Shown piece by piece: positions 22,201 to 27,917 of a DNA stretch of 27,917 nt. The position numbers and the translations under genes are program-made. The stretch is from JAZDDE01 sp039714435 (GTDB lineage Bacteria > Gemmatimonadota > Gemmatimonadetes > Palauibacterales > Palauibacteraceae). The stretch lies in contig JBDLJJ010000026.1 in the NCBI GenBank assembly GCA_039714435.1, positions 1-27,917 on the forward strand, in the 5' to 3' direction. The notes below the pieces were generated by a model. That model made no database searches, was not told where the DNA came from, and worked only from the letters and a program-made list of their open reading frames with translations. Position 1 is the stretch's first letter. Each line of letters opens with the position of its first letter.

Positions 22201-24354
22201 CGGCATGGCGTGCTGGCCGGGCTCGGCGGTCCCGACCTCGCCGTGCGGGATCTCCACAAGCTCATCGAATCCGCGGCGGATGACGCGGACATTGTCCTCC
22301 ACCACTCGCTCGCCCTTGCTCCCGAACTTGGCCTGAATCTGAGAGCGTATGCCCTCGAACAGGGTCTCCTCATCGAGGTTCTCACGCTCCATGAGTGGCG
22401 AGGTGCGGAAGAACGCGCCCAGAAACGCGGTTCCCTGCATTCGGTAGCGCAGATCGGGATCGGACGCTTCGCTGCTGGCGATCTCGAACGCGTTCAGCGC
22501 GTATACCCGGATTTCGTTGTCCACGATCGTGCGTCGGGCCGCGGCCGGGAAGGAGGACCAGACCTCCTCAGGCTCCCGGTCGCTCTGGATAAGGAAAACG
22601 CCTCCTTTGGACAGTCCCCTGAGCGGATCACCGTTTTGGAACACGTTCGGATCAGGCGACAGCACGATATCTACGTGCTTGAGCTCGGCGTTGATGCGGA
22701 GAGGCTGCCGAGACAGGGTCGCGTAAAAGTTGGTCGGCTGCCCCTTTTTCTCGGAGCCGTACTTGGGGTTGGCCTTGACGTTGAGGCCGAGGAGCTCGAA
22801 CGCCGTGAGTGCGATGTTCTTGCCCATCGTGATCGCGCCCCACCCACCGATCGAGTGAATGCGCAGGGAGATCGAATCGTCCGGCAGGAGGTTGATGTCG
22901 CCGACCGAATCCAGTGCCAACTCTGACAGGTTCGGGTACGCTTCGAGGATTTGTTCCTGCCAGATCTGGAGCTTCGGCGCCCGCGTGCCCTTATAGATGA
23001 AGTCGATTCCGAGGTAGTACTGCCGGCGGCCGTGCCCGCCGGGGAGCATGTTCTCGACCGCCGCCAGGATATCTCCAGGCTGCAGGTCGCGGCTCCCGAA
23101 CCCGAACCCGGCTGAATAGAAATCCGGAATCTCTTCGGGCGAAACCGGCGCGAGCCCGGGATGGGGCGCTCCGTTACTGGCTCTCCAGTTCTCCATGCCT
23201 TGGGTCATGGCGGCCCGGATCTCTCTGAGCAGCGGTTGTTCGACCGCCAGCGGCTGATCTATGCGCTCCAGCACCGTCACGCCCTTCTTGCCGCGCAGCA
23301 GCGTCGTGATCAGGTCGGAAGGAAAGGGTCTGAACATAGTGAGGTTCAGCACACCGACTTTGAGTCCACGCTCACGGCGCAGATAGTCGACCACCGCTTC
23401 GGAGTTGGACACCACGGATCCCTGGCCAGCGAGCACGTAGTCCGCATCCTCGAGCCGGTATCCAGAGGCGCGCCGGTAAAGCCGCCCAGTGAGCGCCGCG
23501 TACTCCTCCATGGCCTGGTCCGTCAGGCCGGCCAGGTGGTCGAAATAGAATGGCCTCTGAGCCGCCACACCCTGAGCGTAGGAGTCCTGGTTCTGGACGA
23601 CCCCGAACATGGCCGGATAATCGAGGTCGAACGACTCCGGAATGCGGCGCCGCGTATCGCCGAACACTAGTCGCTGCGCGGGGGTGGGCGACTCTATCAC
23701 ATCGGAAGGGTCGCCGAGGTATTCCTTAATGAGCGCTTCCTCGGGCAGCCGTATCGATTCGATCACGTGACTGGTGAGAAAGCCGTCCTGCGCACTGATC
23801 CCGGGGTTGAGAGAAAGCTCGGCGATGCGGTGCGCAATCAGGGTCAGATCGGCCGCTTCCTGCACGTCTTTGCCGAAGATCTGGAAGAAACCCGTGTCAT
23901 CGATCGAGTGATAATCGTCGTGGCCGGCGTGCACGTTGAGCGCCTGCTTGGTCATGGCACGGGCGGCTACATTGAGCACGTAAGTGAGGCGCTTTCCGAC
24001 CGCCGCGTAGAGCGACTCGTGCATGTAGGCGATGCCCTGTCCGCTCGAAAAATTAGACGCGCGGAGGCCTACCATGCTCATGCCGGCCGTCACGGCGGCG
24101 GCGGCGTGCTCGCCCTCGGGCTCGAAGAAAATAAGCCGCCGGCCGTTGACGTTCGTCTTGCCCGAAGCAACGGCCTGCGCCCAGCCTTCGCCCATCTGTG
24201 TGGAGGGAGTAATCGGGTAGGCGCCGGCAGCCTCGCTGGCGGCTGTCTCCATGGCGACGACGGCTTCACTTCCGTCAAGCGCCTCCAGGGTCCCCGGGTA
24301 CTTCACCGGGGTCGATTCCGAGGCGGGCTCGGAGCTTTTGCCTCGCTTGATCAT
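19252..24354 (-). CDS. Giant pyruvate:ferredoxin oxidoreductase-type enzyme with C-terminal ferredoxin domain
   Basis: 1700 residues, against about 1170-1200 for ordinary PFOR/NifJ. Its usual reaction is oxidation of pyruvate and CoA to acetyl-CoA and CO2, reducing ferredoxin. Domains in order: pyrimidine-binding domain I with YPITP (Thr49) and NVAARA (Arg132); a transketolase-C-like domain II; a gamma domain (about 497-700, IHSIGGWGAITMGKN); two [4Fe-4S] sites (Cys790/793/796/800 and Cys926/929/932/936); a TPP domain with GDGAMLDIG, SNTGGQ (Asn1248) and four proximal-cluster Cys (1004, 1007, 1123, 1327). A 65-residue insert splits the TPP domain start. After about residue 1420 comes an extra charged helical region, an acidic Ala/Glu-rich linker (1550-1619) and a single-cluster ferredoxin (Cys1629/1632/1635 and Cys1671-Pro). 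The domain I substrate loop is unlike PFOR. The gene overlaps rnfB (ATGA) and ends four bases before rnfC. Substrate uncertain. Confidence 0.93.
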   Translation of the reverse strand: MIKRGKSSEPASESTPVKYPGTLEALDGSEAVVAMETAASEAAGAYPITPSTQMGEGWAQAVASGKTNVNGRRLIFFEPEGEHAAAAVTAGMSMVGLRASNFSSGQGIAYMHESLYAAVGKRLTYVLNVAARAMTKQALNVHAGHDDYHSIDDTGFFQIFGKDVQEAADLTLIAHRIAELSLNPGISAQDGFLTSHVIESIRLPEEALIKEYLGDPSDVIESPTPAQRLVFGDTRRRIPESFDLDYPAMFGVVQNQDSYAQGVAAQRPFYFDHLAGLTDQAMEEYAALTGRLYRRASGYRLEDADYVLAGQGSVVSNSEAVVDYLRRERGLKVGVLNLTMFRPFPSDLITTLLRGKKGVTVLERIDQPLAVEQPLLREIRAAMTQGMENWRASNGAPHPGLAPVSPEEIPDFYSAGFGFGSRDLQPGDILAAVENMLPGGHGRRQYYLGIDFIYKGTRAPKLQIWQEQILEAYPNLSELALDSVGDINLLPDDSISLRIHSIGGWGAITMGKNIALTAFELLGLNVKANPKYGSEKKGQPTNFYATLSRQPLRINAELKHVDIVLSPDPNVFQNGDPLRGLSKGGVFLIQSDREPEEVWSSFPAAARRTIVDNEIRVYALNAFEIASSEASDPDLRYRMQGTAFLGAFFRTSPLMERENLDEETLFEGIRSQIQAKFGSKGERVVEDNVRVIRRGFDELVEIPHGEVGTAEPGQHAMPALPSALDVPEAEPGIGNPGRFWEQVCAFCATTGQDAIADPFAAISAIPAATSSVRDMTSIRFEIPEFIPDRCTGCSQCWMQCPDTAIPGVVNTVEEVIDAAIVTASNGRSFNRLTQISGHLGRESRKIMKGVPFTTFGDVLSSAYGNVMQRLDWDAERRKAVDEEFSAVFPHLEDFPLAKTRPFFDLPESREKGTGGLLSITVNPEACKGCNICVDVCPEGALITARQDDENVDKLRRNWRLWENLPETDDRYVNISNLDEGIGVLSSLLLKKRNYGSMVGGDGACMGCGEKTAVHILVSTIEGLMIPRVEAFVKRLDNLIGRLDSKARGLVGQHADVAAAGADVATAGETESEHIDVALGAEASERLRQFNKAIGELKDLRWRYVEGPGGRGRAPMAMSNSTGCSSVWGSTYPYNPYPFPWVNHLFQDAPSIAIGIFEGHMRKMADNFISVRRAELLAGDEYDAEAHETFFQAFDWRQFDDEEFHLCPPILAMGGDGAMLDIGFQNLSRLLASGKPIRVVVLDTQVYSNTGGQSCTSGFTGQIADMAAYGQVQHGKEETRKEMALIALAHRGTFVLQTSQASPSHMMQGILRGLNSRRPAVFNIYTPCPVEHGVADEWAPHSAKLALESRAFPFMTYDPDAGDAVADCIDLDGNPAVEDVWPSYELSYVDESDSEQTMELPLTIADWAATEGRFKKHFRPLPADADGEYRLFHEYFDLSAEEREELTPFVYVLGDGRRLGRLSVSAEIVELAEDRLLFWSQLKELAGLEAASWVKDQLAQDLEEDFERKAEGIRAEYEDRMRELRTSYPRVVARRMAEGLLRAGGPERTVADLLEEAAGAPPVTMEDAAGAGLAGAAGDGRPGEESAVAVAPDVAEAAEAAPEEGVAVATVEEEDEEDLVMEPYIDTALCTTCDDCLNINKKMFAYDENKQAYIKDPRAGTFKQLVQAAEICPAAIIHPGTPLNPKEKDLAKWVERAKPFS

Positions 24355-25202
24355 CTCGTCCCGCCTCCCGCCAGTTCAAGACCAGGGAATACCTGGGCTC
24401 CCTCGGTCCAGACGATGGCGTTCGTCGGACAGCGAGCTATGGCTGCCGCATCTTCGAGTTCGATCAGATCGTAGTCAATCACCGCCAGTCCGGACTGCAT
24501 GCTGATGAGCCCGGGCGCGGCATCGGCTACGCAGCGCCCGCAGGCATTACAGGCCACCGAACAGACCGACGTCGCCGCCTCGCCATCCAGCAGGTTCTTG
24601 CACTGCACGATCAGGTGCTGGTCGAGCGGCATCAGGACGAACAGGTCGAGGGGGCAGGCGACCACGCAGTCGTCGCAGGCCGTGCATTTATCCGGGTCCA
24701 CCACGGGCAGCCCGGCGGAACTCATTTCGATCGCGTCGAACGTGCAGGCGACCGCGCAGTCGGCCAGACCTACGCAGCCCCACACACAGCCTTTGCCGCC
24801 GCCGCTCACGGCTACGGCCGCGCCGCAGCTTTCGAGGCCGTAGTAGTCGGCCTTCTGGACCGCCACATCGGTGCCGCCGGCACACAGCAGCCGGGCGACC
24901 CGCTTCTCGGCCTCGCCCGCCTCGACGCCCAACAGCTCCGCGTACTCTTCAACCTCGAGCTTGCTCATGACCGTGCACCCGGCCGGGACGACGTCTCCCC
25001 GGATGGACGCCTCGGCAAAAGCCCGGCATCCGACGAAGCCGCAGGCGGCGCAGTTCACTCCCGGCAGGACATCCGACAGCAGATCGATACGCGGATCTTC
25101 CCAAACGCTGAGCTTCCAGTGCGCCAGAGCGATAAGGGTCCCGAAGGCGAGACCGAGTCCGCCGAGAATCGCGGCCGGAGTCAGGAGAGCGGTAAGATCC
25201 AT
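24351..25202 (-). CDS. rnfB: Rnf electron transport complex subunit B, ferredoxin-accepting iron-sulfur subunit
   Basis: 283 residues. An N-terminal helix (about 5-28) anchors it to the membrane. It takes electrons from reduced ferredoxin and passes them to the RnfA/E core. The first site is CAACGFVGC (Cys51, 54, 59) plus Cys76. A ferredoxin-like pair follows: Cys139/143/149/153 (CVWGCVGLADCAVAC) and Cys173/176/179/183 (CTACDDCVVACP). In the third part only one full site remains: Cys218/221/224 (CNACGRC) with Cys258-Pro; the second four-Cys set usual in long RnfB proteins is replaced by DAAPGL and LIELEDAA. The start has AGGA upstream, 15 bp after the stop of the unknown gene. It overlaps the giant oxidoreductase gene by four bases. 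Confidence 0.94.
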   Translation of the reverse strand: MDLTALLTPAAILGGLGLAFGTLIALAHWKLSVWEDPRIDLLSDVLPGVNCAACGFVGCRAFAEASIRGDVVPAGCTVMSKLEVEEYAELLGVEAGEAEKRVARLLCAGGTDVAVQKADYYGLESCGAAVAVSGGGKGCVWGCVGLADCAVACTFDAIEMSSAGLPVVDPDKCTACDDCVVACPLDLFVLMPLDQHLIVQCKNLLDGEAATSVCSVACNACGRCVADAAPGLISMQSGLAVIDYDLIELEDAAAIARCPTNAIVWTEGAQVFPGLELAGGGTR

Positions 25203-25217
25203 ACGATTCCTGCTTCC

Positions 25218-26342
25218 CTAGCCCGCGTCGGCCGGGTCGATGCCCGCGTCGGCCGGGTCGACCTGCTGCAGCAGCCAACCCGCCAGCTGGTCGACGGGAT
25301 CCGGCTCGGCGGGAGCCGCGGGGGTCTCGGGCGGCCGTGCTTCCGCAGCCGGTCCGGTCTCGACGGACGGACCGGGCGTAGCCCGCGCCGGCCCACCCGG
25401 GCTCGATACCGCGGGAAGGCTGGACGCCAGCTCCTGGAGATGCTCGAGATCCGCCGATTGCTGCAACGCCGATATCGAGCCCAGCCGCTTCAGACTGTCC
25501 GAAGCCGGAAGGGAATCAATCACCGAGATTCGCTCGCCATATGTGGCGCCGAGGTCGGGATCATGTACGAATGGTACCAGATCCTCCGATCCCAGGGCGG
25601 CCACGGCTGGCCCGTCGAACGTCGCCAGGCGGCCGAGCGCCGCCGGATCTGAGCCTTGTACGATCAGAACCCGGGGTGACAGGAGTCGGGCCAGGGGGGC
25701 GGGCGGAGCTGCTCCACGTACGACCAGGACGATCTTCTGAACACCGTCCAGGAAGTCGGCCAGCCCGTTCACCCGGAGATCGCTGCCGCTCACTTCTATG
25801 ACGAGAGGAGGCGCCATGGCCCGCTCCGCCCGGCTCCAGAGCTGGAACGGATATCCGTTCTCCAGGTCCGTAGGATCGAGCGCCGCGGACCTCCCATCCA
25901 ACACGGGCGCGATGCTCCGGACCACGCCAAACGCGCGTCCGGCCTCCGTCAGCGCCCGTTCTACCGTCTCCTGGAGGCTTCCGCCCTCTGGAACCCGGGC
26001 CCTCAAGAGTCCGAGGCCTTTGGCTTCCGCAGCCGATAGAATCGCCAGCGCCCGTTCGACGTGACGCAGATGAGTAGCCTCCAGGCTCTCCGGCGGCGCC
26101 AGCAGAGTCGAGAATCTGTCGGGATCGATGCGGCCGAAACCGAAGGCACCTAGTTCCGCGGCAACCCGCTCACCGGGGTCGCGCCCGGCGTCCTTGTGCC
26201 GAGCCAGGAAGGCGCGAATTTCCTCGACGGCTGTCGCGAGGGCTGAGTGAAATTCTTCCATTCCGGCCCTCACCGCTTCCAGCGCACCGTCCACTATGGG
26301 GTCACTCGCAGCGGGCGCGCCCACGACTTTCTCAGATGGCAT
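25218..26342 (-). CDS. Unrecognised cysteine-free soluble protein between korB and rnfB
   Basis: 374 residues from the ATG at 26342, which overlaps the korB end by 11 bases and has CAGGAG upstream; the longer frame to 26495 lies inside korB. No signal peptide, no membrane helix and no Cys, unlike every neighbour. The first 110 residues look helical (VDGALEAVRAGMEEFHSAL, LEATHLRHVERALAILS). A central alpha/beta part has several hydrophobic strands (PPLVIEV, KIVLVVRG, PRVLIVQGS). The last 65 residues are Pro/Ala/Glu-rich and end in a short helix (DQLAGWLLQQV) and a twofold DPADAG repeat. I do not recognise the family. Its coupled position between the KorAB and Rnf/POR genes suggests a scaffold, regulator or docking protein for that system; this is inference. 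Confidence 0.72.
   Translation of the reverse strand: MPSEKVVGAPAASDPIVDGALEAVRAGMEEFHSALATAVEEIRAFLARHKDAGRDPGERVAAELGAFGFGRIDPDRFSTLLAPPESLEATHLRHVERALAILSAAEAKGLGLLRARVPEGGSLQETVERALTEAGRAFGVVRSIAPVLDGRSAALDPTDLENGYPFQLWSRAERAMAPPLVIEVSGSDLRVNGLADFLDGVQKIVLVVRGAAPPAPLARLLSPRVLIVQGSDPAALGRLATFDGPAVAALGSEDLVPFVHDPDLGATYGERISVIDSLPASDSLKRLGSISALQQSADLEHLQELASSLPAVSSPGGPARATPGPSVETGPAAEARPPETPAAPAEPDPVDQLAGWLLQQVDPADAGIDPADAG
25221..25261. repeat. Two 21-base tandem copies encoding the C-terminal DPADAG repeat
   Basis: GCCCGCGTCGGCCGGGTCGA occurs twice at 21-base spacing (starts 25221 and 25242), in frame at the very end of the unknown gene, coding for DPADAG twice. The near-identical bases point to a recent slippage duplication. 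Confidence 0.8.
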
Positions 26343-27282
26343 GGTGGTCCAACTCCTGGCTGAGAATCGCGACCCGGTCCTCGGCGGTGTGTGCCGGGAC
26401 GTGTCGTGTCTCCTCGTAGACCGGTACCGATTCGTCACGGTAAAGAATACCGATCCGGACCTTGTCCTCGTTCTGGGCCAGACGCCGCGCCGCATCCAGG
26501 TCAGACGGGTTGTGCACCACCCGGTCCTCGTAGCGGGACTCGAGCTCCTTGATATCGAGCCCGTTTTCGTGCACCAGGAGCTGCACCGAATCCGGATTCT
26601 TGGGCGCGTCCCCGAACATGTCAGGCGTGAAGTGGGGGCACCTCTGAAGCACGCGCACGAAGGCGAATCCGTGGTGACGATGGGCCGCCTGGAGCGTCGC
26701 GAACAGGTGTGCCGGGACCCACTCGGCCGTTTGAGCCACGAAGGAGGCGTTCGTGATCCCCAGGGTAGCTACGATCGGGTTGATGGGCGCCAGGAATGAG
26801 CCGTGCGGCTGCGTGTTGCTTACGTATCCCTGTGGAGTCGTGGGAGACGTCTGCTTCTTGGTCATTCCGTAAATCTGGTTGTCGAGCAGAAGCGCGACCA
26901 TGTCTACGTTGTAGCGGATGGCGTGTACCCAGTGGCCGGCCCCGATCGAGATGCAGTCCCCATCGCCCATTACCACGAACACGTTGAGTTCCGGCCGGTG
27001 TAGCTTGACGCCTGTAGCGAGCGGGAGCGCGCGGCCGTGAATTCCGTGGAAGCCGTATGTGCTCATGTAGTGAGGGAAGCGGCTCGAGCAGCCGATTCCC
27101 GAAACGAAGACTGTCTGCTCGGGCGGTAGATTCTCCTTGGCGAGCAGACGCTGCATGGAGGTGAGCACGGAAAGGTCGCCGCATCCGGAGCACCAGCGGG
27201 CCGGCGCTCCCTCGTAGTCGGCCAGCTGGAATTCGCGGTCCGCCTCGCCCGCGGCCTGAAACAGCGAACACGTGTGGCTCAC
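26332..27282 (-). CDS. korB: 2-oxoacid:ferredoxin oxidoreductase beta subunit
   Basis: 316 residues from a GTG at 27282, with AAGGAGG eight bases upstream and overlapping the alpha-subunit stop as GTGA; the upstream in-frame ATG at 27405 is rejected. This subunit holds TPP and one [4Fe-4S] cluster. Cluster ligands are Cys31 and Cys34 (RWCSGCGD), Cys65 (GIGCSSR) and Cys215 (LQRCPHF). The TPP motif is GDGDCISIG (107-115) to NQIYGMTKKQ (135-144), with QTSPTTP typical of the two-subunit KorAB type. That type mainly oxidises 2-oxoglutarate to succinyl-CoA, although pyruvate-active members exist. No separate delta or gamma gene is in view. It would deliver electrons to ferredoxin, and so to RnfB encoded two genes downstream. 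Confidence 0.92.
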   Translation of the reverse strand: MSHTCSLFQAAGEADREFQLADYEGAPARWCSGCGDLSVLTSMQRLLAKENLPPEQTVFVSGIGCSSRFPHYMSTYGFHGIHGRALPLATGVKLHRPELNVFVVMGDGDCISIGAGHWVHAIRYNVDMVALLLDNQIYGMTKKQTSPTTPQGYVSNTQPHGSFLAPINPIVATLGITNASFVAQTAEWVPAHLFATLQAAHRHHGFAFVRVLQRCPHFTPDMFGDAPKNPDSVQLLVHENGLDIKELESRYEDRVVHNPSDLDAARRLAQNEDKVRIGILYRDESVPVYEETRHVPAHTAEDRVAILSQELDHHAI

Positions 27283-27917
27283 GTAGAGCCTCCTTCCGCA
27301 AGTCTGGAACGGATTACGTCGTGAATGGCCCCCGGCCGCAGCGGCTCTCCCAGTACCCGCGTCCAGCAGTCCACATCGCACAGCGTCTGGGCGCGAAGCA
27401 GCCATGCGAGCTGACCCCAGCGCCGGTTTTCATCGGTGATGAACGGCATTCCGGAATCATCACTATAATTGATCTCGACGGTCATCACCTTCTTGAAGCG
27501 CCGGAAGATCTGCTTCAGTCCGGGTTCGAGCGGCGACAGGAAGCGAAGGTGGATGCTGGATACGGAGAGGCCATCGGCACGTGCCCTCTCCACCGCCTCC
27601 TCGATAGCGCCCTTGGTGGAGCCCCAGCCAACCAGGAGCAGGTCGCCGGACTCGTCGCCGTTCACCGTCGGCGGCACGAGGGTGTGCTGCAGCACCGCGA
27701 GCTTGCGGCTGCGCATGGCGCTACTGTGCTGATGGATCTCCGAAGAGTAGGCGACCTTGCTACTCTCGTCGTGAGCCAGGCCTGTGACCGTGTGCATGCC
27801 GCCCGGTTGTCCCGGAATGAAACGGCGTGAAAGGCCTGTGCGTGGGTCCCAATCGTAGGGTTTCAGGCTTTCGGGAACGGGACTCTGGTCCGGCGAAGGC
27901 GCCTGCCACGCGGCGTC
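27279..27917 (-). CDS. korA: 2-oxoacid:ferredoxin oxidoreductase alpha subunit, C-terminal part cut by window edge
   Basis: The frame is open from the right window edge to the stop at 27279 (212 residues visible); the ATG at 27797 is internal. The visible part begins in the domain I/II junction with YDWDPRTGLSRRFIPGQPGG, followed by GLAHDES and R-S-R-K-L, the typical sequence of KorA/2-oxoacid oxidoreductase alpha subunits. The domain II fold follows (DLLLVGWGSTKGAIEEA), then a C-terminal part with LRFLSPLEPGLKQIF and VEINYSDDSGMP. The N-terminal gamma and pyrimidine-binding domains lie outside the window. It overlaps korB by four bases, so the two are made together as one enzyme. Confidence 0.9.
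   Translation of the reverse strand, partial: DAAWQAPSPDQSPVPESLKPYDWDPRTGLSRRFIPGQPGGMHTVTGLAHDESSKVAYSSEIHQHSSAMRSRKLAVLQHTLVPPTVNGDESGDLLLVGWGSTKGAIEEAVERARADGLSVSSIHLRFLSPLEPGLKQIFRRFKKVMTVEINYSDDSGMPFITDENRRWGQLAWLLRAQTLCDVDCWTRVLGEPLRPGAIHDVIRSRLAEGGST

Noticed and set aside
19252..24354. POR length caused by fusion of two genes through a frameshift or assembly error
   Set aside because: One uninterrupted frame with even composition, domains in the known POR order, and four-base couplings to both rnf neighbours. Read-level proof would still be needed to exclude it fully.
13904..25202. Na+-NQR rather than Rnf
   Set aside because: RnfB and an RnfC with two [4Fe-4S] motifs are present, and there is no NqrF or NqrA-type gene.
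25221..25261. Start of a repeat array or CRISPR
   Set aside because: Only two directly adjacent copies without spacers, in frame at a gene end.

Overview
The window is a GC-rich bacterial chromosome segment made almost entirely of respiratory and redox genes. A SusC/TonB-receptor-type N-terminus (carboxypeptidase regulatory-like domain), many lipoproteins and an A-type cytochrome oxidase beside an Rnf complex suggest a didermic, oxygen-respiring bacterium. Gemmatimonadota or a neighbouring phylum is my best guess, but no rRNA or marker gene here settles it. No tRNA, rRNA, insertion sequence, integrase or CRISPR array was seen.

Left part (1-6.3 kb): a truncated secreted or outer-membrane protein with a carboxypeptidase regulatory-like domain (minus), a small secreted protein (minus), a GT39-type membrane glycosyltransferase (plus), a DCC-family thiol oxidoreductase (minus), a serine-hydrolase lipoprotein of the class C beta-lactamase fold (minus), a type II NADH dehydrogenase-like flavoprotein (minus) and a DUF2231-like membrane protein (minus).

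Middle part (6.3-13.4 kb, plus strand): a cupredoxin lipoprotein, then a tightly packed cytochrome oxidase operon: an internally duplicated membrane protein, coxB, coxA, two successive subunit III genes and subunit IV. An eight-heme c-type cytochrome lipoprotein follows. A strong 17-bp hairpin separates this block from the convergent block to its right.

Right part (27.9-13.5 kb, minus strand): a continuous, mostly overlapping gene train. In transcription order it reads korA (partial), korB, an unrecognised cysteine-free protein, rnfB, a 1700-residue pyruvate:ferredoxin oxidoreductase-type enzyme, rnfC, rnfD, rnfG, rnfE, rnfA, a 46-residue Cys-rich membrane peptide, apbE and a small zinc-ribbon-like protein. 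The giant oxidoreductase sits inside the rnf operon between rnfB and rnfC, and carries an additional single-cluster ferredoxin domain on a long acidic Ala/Glu-rich tail. I read this as a dedicated 2-oxoacid-to-Rnf electron route. Oxidation of 2-oxoacids by KorAB and the giant enzyme would reduce ferredoxin centres, Rnf would pass these electrons to NAD+ while pumping ions, and the NADH could be re-oxidised by the nearby NDH-2-like enzyme, with electrons finally reaching the cytochrome oxidase. The cluster layout is seen directly in the sequence; the electron route is inference.

The points most worth following up are the POR-in-rnf arrangement, the C-terminal ferredoxin fusion, the Cys-rich peptide placed like NqrM, the reduced C-terminal cluster set of RnfB, and a subunit I that keeps the D-channel residues but has lost the K-channel lysine.
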